Positions 36,197 through 43,211 of a stretch of 52,911 bases of DNA are shown here, piece after piece. The translations under genes and the position numbers were made by a program. This stretch comes from a virus: positions 1 to 52,911 of IMG/VR virus record IMGVR_UViG_3300037246_001346. One strand, given 5' to 3'. The stretch's first letter is position 1, and each line of letters opens with the position of its first letter. The notes below the pieces were generated by a model that saw only the letters and a program-made list of their open reading frames with translations, was not told the origin of the DNA and did not search any database.

Positions 36197-36657
36197 TGTT
36201 ATTAAGAGACATTAAGCTCGTAGACTTGAATCGTTCAAAGATTAATAAGAAGAAATCCAACCCTGAAAAGGGGATATATGAATTCGAGCCTAACGGTAAG
36301 GTATATGTATCTTGGAATGACCCCGCTACTCGTCCGCAGCATTATGTCAAGTGGAATAGAAATACTGATTACGACATTGCGAAGTGGAGAACCTTGTGGA
36401 ATTATTCAGAAGTTACTACAAAAGACCCATATTGGCCTGAAGGAATGAAAATCAACAATGAGGGTCATTATGTGTATCGAACTGATATGATTCTCATGAA
36501 GTGTCCACTGGCAGATTATGTGGCGAAGCGAAAGCGGGAGATTGAGAAGTCAGAACTTGCCGTGGCATCTAAGCGGAAAGAATACGAAGCGATGGCGAGA
36601 CAGAAGGGTGTAGAGGTGATTGATATAGAGCAGAGAATCTTCAGCGAATCAAAGTAA
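36196..36657 (+). CDS. Hypothetical protein, 153 aa, head region
   Basis: TAATG coupling to the scaffold gene. A mixed protein with VYVSWNDPATRPQHYVKW and a charged C-terminal helix. Not recognised; its position suggests a capsid-associated role. Confidence 0.5.
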   Translation: MLLRDIKLVDLNRSKINKKKSNPEKGIYEFEPNGKVYVSWNDPATRPQHYVKWNRNTDYDIAKWRTLWNYSEVTTKDPYWPEGMKINNEGHYVYRTDMILMKCPLADYVAKRKREIEKSELAVASKRKEYEAMARQKGVEVIDIEQRIFSESK

Positions 36658-36711
36658 ACTTTTTCTTCTAATCCTAAACCAGCGAAAAATTTAAATGGAG
36701 GAAATTTAGTT

Positions 36712-37155
36712 ATGGCGACGATAGGTTTTCAATTAGCATATGGTAATCCCCATGTAGTACATCTTCCCGAGCACGGGACTTCCAGTAGTTTTACTCCTGG
36801 TGATTTGGTTGCAGTTGCTGGCGGGAAGGTTCAGCTTATTGCTGACGGTACTTCAACTTCTCAAGTTTTTGGCGTGGCCCTGAAAGGTTATACTGGCACC
36901 ACGAATTCATCAATTCCTGTGCATGTGATTTCACCAGAGGATATTTTCATTGCACAAATGGAAACAACCTCAACCACGACTGATATTGGACAAGACCTTG
37001 GAGTAATTACTACGGCTGGCAGTCAAGTAGTTGATACCGATAGTGCCACTGGGGTGGTTTCTGTTATTGACTTTTTTGAACCAGTGGGTACGGGAGATAA
37101 GGTTCTAGTTAAGTTCATTCCCGCTATTTTACAGGGTTCTGGGTATTCAACCTAA
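36712..37155 (+). CDS. Probable head decoration protein, 147 aa
   Basis: Thr/Ser/Gly/Val-rich beta protein with FTPGDLVAVAGGKVQLIADG and VFGVALKGYTGTT, a pattern I know from small capsid decoration or stabilising proteins encoded just before the major capsid gene. GGAGG precedes the ATG. Trimeric decoration is inferred. Confidence 0.55.
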   Translation: MATIGFQLAYGNPHVVHLPEHGTSSSFTPGDLVAVAGGKVQLIADGTSTSQVFGVALKGYTGTTNSSIPVHVISPEDIFIAQMETTSTTTDIGQDLGVITTAGSQVVDTDSATGVVSVIDFFEPVGTGDKVLVKFIPAILQGSGYST

Positions 37156-37170
37156 TAAGGAGAAAATGAT

Positions 37171-38097
37171 ATGGGCGTATTAAGAACAAATTGGGATACC
37201 AGTACAAATAAAGATGTCTTTAAAACTTTGGTTGATGATTGGTTTAATAGTACCGATAGAGCACCTATGGTTGAATGGCCTAGTATGTTTCTAGACCTTA
37301 AAACCAAGGACGAGTACGAAAGAAGGGGTAGAATCGCTGGATTAACGCTTCCACAAGCTGTTCCTGAAGGCGAAAATATCCCCATCCAAAAACCCAAGTT
37401 TGATGACACTATGGATCATACACAGGCATCTTACGGGACTGGTTATAGGATTACCGACAGGATGAAAAAGTTTGAGAAGATTGGACTTTTTGAGTTCTTG
37501 ACAAAGAATCTCAGAATGAACATGGATGAAGGTAAAGATGTAGAGGTTGCAAAGTTGTGGAATAATGTTGCTGCTACGACTTATGCTACGGGTTTTGATG
37601 GAACATCTACCCCATTAGCATCTGCAACTCATTACTGCCTTGATGATACACCAACTGCATATAGCAACTATTTGAATGCGGCTCTGAGCACAAGTTCCTT
37701 AGAGTCTGCTTTGAATTATTTCGATTACATGTACGACGACCAGGCAAATATCTTTACAGCTAGTCCAGATACTCTCTATGTGAGTTACGCATTAAGGGTA
37801 ACGGCAGGAGAGATTCTTAGAAGCGACAACAAGGCTGACGAGATGTCCAACACACTCAATGTTTTCCCTGATTGGGGATTAAAGACATTTGTGTATCACA
37901 GATTGACGAGCGAGACGGCTTGGGGTTTACTAGCGAAGAATCATCCAAAATATGATATCTTTGTTTACAGTTCATATGATCCCGATGTCGTTGTTAAGCC
38001 TTCACCTGATAGGACTAGAGATACGGAAGTTAGTTCTTTGCAGTATTTCACTTTCGGGTTCGGCGATCCACGCTTTGCCTACATCGGAGATACTTGA
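37171..38097 (+). CDS. Major capsid protein
   Basis: The 308-residue protein occupies the capsid position (after scaffold and decoration genes). It shows an extended N-terminal arm, a long helix (YRITDRMKKFEKIGLFEFL...) and LVSYALRVTAGEIL-like A-domain strands, consistent with an HK97-fold capsid. It ends in a Thr/Phe-rich strand (LQYFTFGFGDPRFAY). Strong AAGGAGA upstream and several hairpins downstream fit high expression. Confidence 0.68.
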   Translation: MGVLRTNWDTSTNKDVFKTLVDDWFNSTDRAPMVEWPSMFLDLKTKDEYERRGRIAGLTLPQAVPEGENIPIQKPKFDDTMDHTQASYGTGYRITDRMKKFEKIGLFEFLTKNLRMNMDEGKDVEVAKLWNNVAATTYATGFDGTSTPLASATHYCLDDTPTAYSNYLNAALSTSSLESALNYFDYMYDDQANIFTASPDTLYVSYALRVTAGEILRSDNKADEMSNTLNVFPDWGLKTFVYHRLTSETAWGLLAKNHPKYDIFVYSSYDPDVVVKPSPDRTRDTEVSSLQYFTFGFGDPRFAYIGDT

Positions 38098-38111
38098 TTT
38101 ATGGGAATAGT

Positions 38112-38207
38112 AGGGATTAGCAAGATAATCCCTTAGTAAAAAAATTGGGGAGTCGCTTTTTATATATATTGTCCCTAGGGACTTTCTTGGAAGGGAGTGG
38201 CTCCCTT
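38112..38207 (+). terminator. Three consecutive hairpins after the capsid gene
   Basis: AGGGATTA/TAATCCCT (38112-38133, 6-base loop), GTCCC-TA-GGGAC (38171-38182) and AAGGGAG/CTCCCTT (38191-38207, 3-base loop). None has a long T run directly after it, so they may protect or process the capsid mRNA as well as slow transcription. Confidence 0.45.
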
Positions 38208-38233
38208 TACTACAAATTTAATGGAGGAAAAAT

Positions 38234-39181
38234 ATGACTGTTGCACCTGATATGTTACAACAATTTGGTGGAGCACCCGTTGGTTCAGACCATAGGTTTG
38301 AGGGCTGGTGGGGTGCAACTACCTTTTTTGTAGATTATGACCATGGTACTGCTGGCGCACGGGGAGATAGTATGGATGCACCCACGAAACATATACGTGT
38401 TGCCATTGCCAATGCTAGCGCAGGTGATACGATTTACGTGCGTCCCCGTGATTTTTCAAGTGGTACATACGGAGAAGACCCACGGAAGATAACACCTGAT
38501 ACAGCAGCTAATTGGACTACGGTCGGAAAACCCAATCTGAGTATTATTGGAACAGGGAAAGGAATGGGACACGCTGGTGTTCATAAGTGTTGGGTTGGTG
38601 GATATAGTGGAGTTACTACTGCTGTTTTCAACCTCTACTCACCTGGGTGTGTTATAGAGAATTTTAGAATGCAGCCGCACACTGGGGCTACAAGTGGGCT
38701 GATTTATAGCATAAACAATGCTACTGCTAATTACAATGGTGGAAACGAGACGATTATCAATAATGATTTTCATGATGGTACTTCTACTTGCCCAGCATTG
38801 AAATTTAATGCTACTTGGCAGATGGAAATTGCTTACAATCGGTTTTTAAATTGTGATATAGGGATGTATTGGGACGCCACTTATAGTAATCCAGCGATTA
38901 TCCAAATACACGATAATAAATTTCTAATTACGGCTTCTGAGGGAAAATGTGATTGTCAAACAGCTGGTGTTGTAAATCGATTTTTTGCCTATAGGAATTA
39001 TCATGCTGGTGCTCAATATACTGGGGGTTCGCCGAATAAGTATTTTAGTTTTGCTTCCGCAAGTACAGGTTCTATTCAGAATAGTTATTTTGGAGTTGCT
39101 GATACAACTGATACTGCTTCATTCTCGTTAAATAATATAACACAAAGTGGAAATTACAGTTCGGTAGGGCTAATAATTTAA
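38234..39181 (+). CDS. Beta-helix virion protein, 315 aa
   Basis: Repeating short strands (PGCVIENFRMQPH; NETIINNDFHDGTS; AIIQIHDNKFLIT) with Asn ladders indicate a right-handed parallel beta-helix, preceded by a DSMDAPTKHIRVAIANASAGDTIYV segment typical of pectate-lyase-like folds. Placed after the capsid gene and before the glycosyltransferase block; could be a head fibre or an enzyme for host glycan. Confidence 0.6.
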   Translation: MTVAPDMLQQFGGAPVGSDHRFEGWWGATTFFVDYDHGTAGARGDSMDAPTKHIRVAIANASAGDTIYVRPRDFSSGTYGEDPRKITPDTAANWTTVGKPNLSIIGTGKGMGHAGVHKCWVGGYSGVTTAVFNLYSPGCVIENFRMQPHTGATSGLIYSINNATANYNGGNETIINNDFHDGTSTCPALKFNATWQMEIAYNRFLNCDIGMYWDATYSNPAIIQIHDNKFLITASEGKCDCQTAGVVNRFFAYRNYHAGAQYTGGSPNKYFSFASASTGSIQNSYFGVADTTDTASFSLNNITQSGNYSSVGLII

Positions 39182-39202
39182 GATATCTAATAGCTAAAAA
39201 TA

Positions 39203-39230
39203 AAGAGGGGAGATTGAATTCTCCTCTCTT
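39203..39230 (+). terminator. Hairpin before the glycan-modification genes
   Basis: AAGAGGGGAGA pairs with TCTCCTCTCTT around TTGAAT (11 pairs, one G-T). Only a weak T-rich tail follows, so termination may be partial. The next gene lacks a Shine-Dalgarno site. Confidence 0.55.
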
Positions 39231-39242
39231 ATCCTTAATTTC

Positions 39243-39890
39243 ATGAAGACTGTCATTTGTTGTATGCATTTATCTTGGGAGTATGTACCCAAGGTATTCG
39301 CATTGAGTCTTTTTGATATGGCTCAATATGCCGCTGGGAAATATAATTTGGGAATAATCACCAACGGTGGTTGTTACGGAGATTCATCAAGAGATAACAT
39401 TGCTCGGAAAGCAATGAAGTACAACCCAGATTATATTCTCTGGCTTGATGCCGACCAAACCTATCCCGCTAATACCCCCGAAATCTTAATGAAGCATATT
39501 GATGATGGTAAATTAGTGGTGGGTGGAGTTAGTCCACTGAAGAAGAAATCAGACAATGGGTTAGATGGCAAGCCTTCGATATGGGATTTAGATATTGTGT
39601 CTAACCGTGTTAGACATCGTGAGATTTTTTTGCATCAGGGTTTAGTTAAGGTAGAAGGAATGGGGTTGGGGGGAATCATGGTTAATCCAGAAGTGTTTAA
39701 AACCATGGAATATCCTTGGTTTCGCCGTGTGTGGAATGAAAATGAAAAAGTGTTATTGGGAGCTGACTTTTCGTTTTATGCAAATTGTAAGAAAGCAGGT
39801 ATAGATGTCTGGTGTGATACTGATTTGATTTTCGGGCACATGGAAGTAAGGCCGATAGAATTGAAGGAGAAAAAAAGACTATTGATATAA
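39243..39890 (+). CDS. GT-A-type glycosyltransferase, copy 1
   Basis: The 215-residue protein has the Rossmann-like start of GT-A enzymes, a run RDNIARKAMKYNPDYILWLDADQTYP with the metal-binding DAD (residues 69-71), then GGVSPLKKK and a C-terminal FYANCKKAGIDVWCDTDLIFGH. Copies at 40637 and 42397 share every block. These enzymes move a sugar from a nucleotide donor; the acceptor is probably a virion protein, because the block sits among virion genes and has no membrane segments. Confidence 0.72.
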   Translation: MKTVICCMHLSWEYVPKVFALSLFDMAQYAAGKYNLGIITNGGCYGDSSRDNIARKAMKYNPDYILWLDADQTYPANTPEILMKHIDDGKLVVGGVSPLKKKSDNGLDGKPSIWDLDIVSNRVRHREIFLHQGLVKVEGMGLGGIMVNPEVFKTMEYPWFRRVWNENEKVLLGADFSFYANCKKAGIDVWCDTDLIFGHMEVRPIELKEKKRLLI

Positions 39891-40465
39891 TGTCGCATGA
39901 CCCATACATTGTCATTGGCACAGGAAGAAGTGGCTCAAGTACAGTTGCGGGGATATTGCACAATAAGATGGAAGTTTTCATGGGTCAGGAGTTTCGCAAA
40001 CCAGATGAAAAGAACCCAGATGGATTTTGGGAAGATGTTGAGTTCGCGAGTCCAAACTGGAAATTCCTCAACGGGAAGATTAATTATCCAGAATGGATAG
40101 AGAAGATTTTCGCGGTAATTGCAAAGAGAAAAAATCAAGGTATCCCGTGGGGATTTAAAGACCCAGATGCCACTCATTTTCTTGGTATGTATTTATCGTT
40201 CTTCAAAAATCCTAGGATTATTAGATGCCAGAGAAAGAAGGAACTTGTTGTTGCAAGCCTTATCAAGAGCTTCGGGCATACTAAAGAATATGCAAAGAAC
40301 CTCTGGGATATGAAGGAGACAATCCTTGACTACATTCTTGCTGATAGAGATTGTCTTATTATCTATTTTGATGAAAGAAAAATTTCAGATGTAGAGATAA
40401 TAACAGCGGTAGGAGAGAAATGGAATGGTGGAAATAATTATCAAGTGGAAGTCCAAGCACGGTAA
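39890..40465 (+). CDS. Sulfotransferase-family protein
   Basis: The N-terminus YIVIGTGRSGSSTVAGIL matches the PAPS-binding loop (5'-phosphosulfate loop GRSGSS at residues 12-17) of sulfotransferases. WGFKDPDATHF and the later IIRCQRKKELVVASLIK resemble the strand and helix that bind the 3'-phosphate. It would move sulfate from PAPS to a hydroxyl or sugar. Overlaps both neighbours, so it is made with the glycosyltransferases. Confidence 0.72.
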   Translation: MSHDPYIVIGTGRSGSSTVAGILHNKMEVFMGQEFRKPDEKNPDGFWEDVEFASPNWKFLNGKINYPEWIEKIFAVIAKRKNQGIPWGFKDPDATHFLGMYLSFFKNPRIIRCQRKKELVVASLIKSFGHTKEYAKNLWDMKETILDYILADRDCLIIYFDERKISDVEIITAVGEKWNGGNNYQVEVQAR

Positions 40466-40640
40466 AACCCGAAGCGAAATAGAGAAAAATATGATAAAGG
40501 CTGGTTTCGGGAGTAGTTTAACGGCAGAACAGATTGATAAATGTGCATACTTAGAAAGAAGGGCGAAAGAAAAACATGGTTTAACCGAAAGCTCCATGAG
40601 AACAACAAATATTAATAGGGTAAAAACAGGAAAGAAGTGA
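40425..40640 (+). CDS. Hypothetical basic protein, 71 aa
   Basis: Basic, helical (MVEIIIKWKSKHGKTRSEIEKNM...). Overlaps the sulfotransferase by 41 bases after AGGAGAG and couples to the next glycosyltransferase (GTGA). Not recognised. Confidence 0.55.
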   Translation: MVEIIIKWKSKHGKTRSEIEKNMIKAGFGSSLTAEQIDKCAYLERRAKEKHGLTESSMRTTNINRVKTGKK

Positions 40641-41278
40641 TTCCTGTAATTGGGAAGAAGCGTCCAGAGATAGCGTGTTGTATACCGCTTTCATGGGAGT
40701 TCATTCCCAAGTATTTCTTTCTTAGCTGGTATTTGATGCAGGCCTATTCTCTTGGGCGTTATGAGATGAGGTTGCTTTTCGGTAACAACTGTTACTTGGA
40801 CGAAATGCGAGACAATCTAGGAAAGTCTGCCATGGAACACAATCCTGATTACATCTTATTCTTAGACGCAGACCAGTTCTACCCCCAAAAAACACCTGAA
40901 ATCCTGATGAAACACGTTGACAGTGGTAAGTCTGTAGTCGGGGGATTAACACCAGGCAAGGGTACTCAGATACCATTGGTGTATAGCATAACTAATCCCG
41001 AGGGAATAATTAAAAGAAGAAAAGACGTCAAGCTGGGGCAGGGAGTGATTAAGGTAGATGCGATGGGTTTTGGCGGAATTATGATGACCCCGAGGGTTCT
41101 TGAGGATATGGATTTCCCCTGGTTTAAAACTCAGTGGAATCCGAAGATAAAAGAACGTCCAGGTGAGGACACTAAATTTTATGTCAACTGTAAGGAGTTC
41201 AACATCGACGTTTGGTGTGATACGAACTTGGCTTTCGACCACATCATAACGCATCCAGTAAGCATTGAGGAATCGTGA
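40637..41278 (+). CDS. GT-A-type glycosyltransferase, copy 2
   Basis: GTG start in a GTGA overlap. Shares with copy 1 the blocks RDNLGKSAMEHNPDYILFLD and ADQFYPQKTPE, then GGLTPGKG, the GFGGIMMTP strand and FYVNCKEFNIDVWCDTNLAF. The DxD-type acidic pair is intact, so it is likely active. The loop after DADQF differs from copies 1 and 3, suggesting a different donor or acceptor. Confidence 0.7.
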   Translation: MIPVIGKKRPEIACCIPLSWEFIPKYFFLSWYLMQAYSLGRYEMRLLFGNNCYLDEMRDNLGKSAMEHNPDYILFLDADQFYPQKTPEILMKHVDSGKSVVGGLTPGKGTQIPLVYSITNPEGIIKRRKDVKLGQGVIKVDAMGFGGIMMTPRVLEDMDFPWFKTQWNPKIKERPGEDTKFYVNCKEFNIDVWCDTNLAFDHIITHPVSIEES

Positions 41279-41832
41279 AAGTAATTATTATTGGAAAGGG
41301 TGCGGGTTGGCAGAGAGCACCTGATGAGGGCGAGACTTGGGGAGTTAATAACCTATGTCTAAGGAGAGATGTGGAACTTTCATTTAATATGCACGATTTG
41401 GATAAACATCGAGACCACCCACTTTTTAAGAAAACCATAGAACATGTGAACAGGTATAGTATTCCTATAGTAACCCAGAAAAAATATCCTCATATCCCAA
41501 CCTCTATTCCGTTCCCCCTAAAAGAGATGCCGCGGAAGTATTTCGGTAACAGCATAGACTACATGATTGCTTACGCTATTCATCAAAGAGCTACGCATAT
41601 AGATATGTACGGAGTTGTGATGGAGGTCGGTACAGAATATACACTACAGAGACCAAGCTTAGAATACTGGATAGGATATGCAGAGGGATGTAGAACCATA
41701 GTTACGATTCATGAACCAACTTGTGTTTTATATAATTCCAACGGATTATATGGCTACGATTGGGATGAAGAACATTGCGAACATGTTCTGTCAAGGTCGG
41801 AAAATCAAGTAAGTATTGAGGAGACTTCATGA
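41275..41832 (+). CDS. Rossmann-like protein of the glycan block, 185 aa
   Basis: GTG start overlapping the previous stop. MKVIIIGKGAGWQRAPDEGETWGVNN begins like a nucleotide-binding Rossmann strand-loop; SIDYMIAYAIHQRATHIDMYGVVM is a second strand-helix unit. I have seen comparable proteins next to phage glycosyltransferases, but their reaction is not established. Confidence 0.5.
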   Translation: MKVIIIGKGAGWQRAPDEGETWGVNNLCLRRDVELSFNMHDLDKHRDHPLFKKTIEHVNRYSIPIVTQKKYPHIPTSIPFPLKEMPRKYFGNSIDYMIAYAIHQRATHIDMYGVVMEVGTEYTLQRPSLEYWIGYAEGCRTIVTIHEPTCVLYNSNGLYGYDWDEEHCEHVLSRSENQVSIEETS

Positions 41833-41833
41833 C

Positions 41834-42400
41834 ATGTGTCCACTTTGCTTTATAGGCATAAAGGGTGTTTCGGAATTTCGGGCATTCGGTTACCAGAGCA
41901 ATATACCAGGATGGACAAAATCAATGGAACTAAGTTGGCTTTATGTGGTAGCCCAAGTAATGGATAGCATCGTAGAGATTGGCAGTTGGGTGGGCAGGTC
42001 AACAGATGCCCTATTGAGTGGATGTAAGGGAGCTGTTTGGACAGTTGACCATTTTAGGGGAAATGGGGAGCACACAAAAGAACAAGTGAAGGGCATTCAA
42101 AAAGCCTTCCTTAGAAATGTTGGTCATTATAAGAATCTTGAACTTTTAAAAATGAGTAGCTTAGAGGCTGTTAAAAAATTTGAAAACAAATCTGTAGACA
42201 TGGTTTTCATTGATGGTGGGCATGAATATAAGGAGGTAATGGCTGATATAAAAGCATGGTTGCCGAAGACCAAGAAGTTAATATGTGGTCATGATTACGG
42301 CGAGGGTTTTAAGGGAGTGAAACGTGCTGTGGATGAAATTTTCGATGATGTAAATATTTTTAGTTCAATTTGGATAAAACCAATTAAGGAGGCTTCATGA
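41834..42400 (+). CDS. SAM-dependent methyltransferase (class I)
   Basis: The motif VEIGSWVGRST (SAM-binding loop) is followed by an acidic VDHFRG strand end and SVDMVFIDGGHEYKEVMADI with the second acidic pair, as in Methyltransf_24 enzymes. ATG at 41834 follows GAGGAG; an in-frame TTG at 41816 overlaps the previous gene. Likely methylates a sugar or the product of its neighbours. Confidence 0.72.
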   Translation: MCPLCFIGIKGVSEFRAFGYQSNIPGWTKSMELSWLYVVAQVMDSIVEIGSWVGRSTDALLSGCKGAVWTVDHFRGNGEHTKEQVKGIQKAFLRNVGHYKNLELLKMSSLEAVKKFENKSVDMVFIDGGHEYKEVMADIKAWLPKTKKLICGHDYGEGFKGVKRAVDEIFDDVNIFSSIWIKPIKEAS

Positions 42401-43020
42401 AGCGCATAGTTGTATGTGTCCCACTTTCTTGGAGTTTTGTTCCAACTTTGTTTTTTCATAGTTGGAATCAAATGATGTATTATTCACAGGGCAAATATGA
42501 ATTACTACTTCTTTCTAGCAGTAGTTGCTACATGGATACGATGCGCAATAATTTAGTTGATGCAGCTCGCCGCCACAAGCCTGATTATATATTATGGTTG
42601 GATGCAGACCAACTTTATCCAGCGAATACCCCCGAGGTCTTAATGGCGCATATTAATAGTGGGAAATCTGTGGTTGGTGGATTAACGCCCAGGAGCGTGG
42701 ATGGTGATGTAAACGTGTATGAACTTGTCCATAGTGAAGGAATTATTTCACCATTACTAAATGTTGTGCCAGGTCGTGGTTTAATTAAGGTTGGTGCTAT
42801 GGGGATGGGTGGAGTGATGGTAGATCCCGAGGTATTTGATAAACTCGACTTGCCATGTTTCACGATGCGCTGGAATTCACAACTTGCACGCTACCCAGGT
42901 GAGGATATCCAGTTCTATGCTAATTGCAAGAAGAAGGGAATTGATGTTTGGTGCGATACTAACTTAGTTTTCGGGCATATAGTTACTAGGGCATTAACTA
43001 TTGAGACAGATAAGAAATGA
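42397..43020 (+). CDS. GT-A-type glycosyltransferase, copy 3
   Basis: Starts in an ATGA overlap after AAGGAGG. Contains MRNNLVDAARRHKPDYILWL and DADQLYPANTPEVLM, GGLTPRSVDG, and a C-terminal FYANCKKKGIDVWCDTNLVFGH. Closer to copy 1 in the ADQxYPANTPE segment. Predicted intact and cytoplasmic. Confidence 0.72.
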   Translation: MKRIVVCVPLSWSFVPTLFFHSWNQMMYYSQGKYELLLLSSSSCYMDTMRNNLVDAARRHKPDYILWLDADQLYPANTPEVLMAHINSGKSVVGGLTPRSVDGDVNVYELVHSEGIISPLLNVVPGRGLIKVGAMGMGGVMVDPEVFDKLDLPCFTMRWNSQLARYPGEDIQFYANCKKKGIDVWCDTNLVFGHIVTRALTIETDKK

Positions 43021-43211
43021 AATATTGTTGCAACAGGTTCAAGATGGCTGTGGTAGATGAAGTTATTAGTTCACCAGGACACAGGTTGCCTTGTTCTGAG
43101 TTCTTTTCAAAGAAATTTTTTATAAAAAAAGCTAAAGAGCCTAGTGGTCTTTGGTTTTATATGTATGTCGAATATTGCCCCTCTTGCGGGGAAAAGGTAA
43201 TGGAGAAATAA
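43017..43211 (+). CDS. Zinc-ribbon protein of the MKxxC...CPxCGxK type, 64 aa
   Basis: MKYCCNRFKM at the start and YCPSCGEKV at the end match the second half of 24225-24593 and the 31711 product. Here it sits in the late arm between a glycosyltransferase and a beta-helix protein, coupled to both (ATGA; adjacent start). Confidence 0.6.
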   Translation: MKYCCNRFKMAVVDEVISSPGHRLPCSEFFSKKFFIKKAKEPSGLWFYMYVEYCPSCGEKVMEK

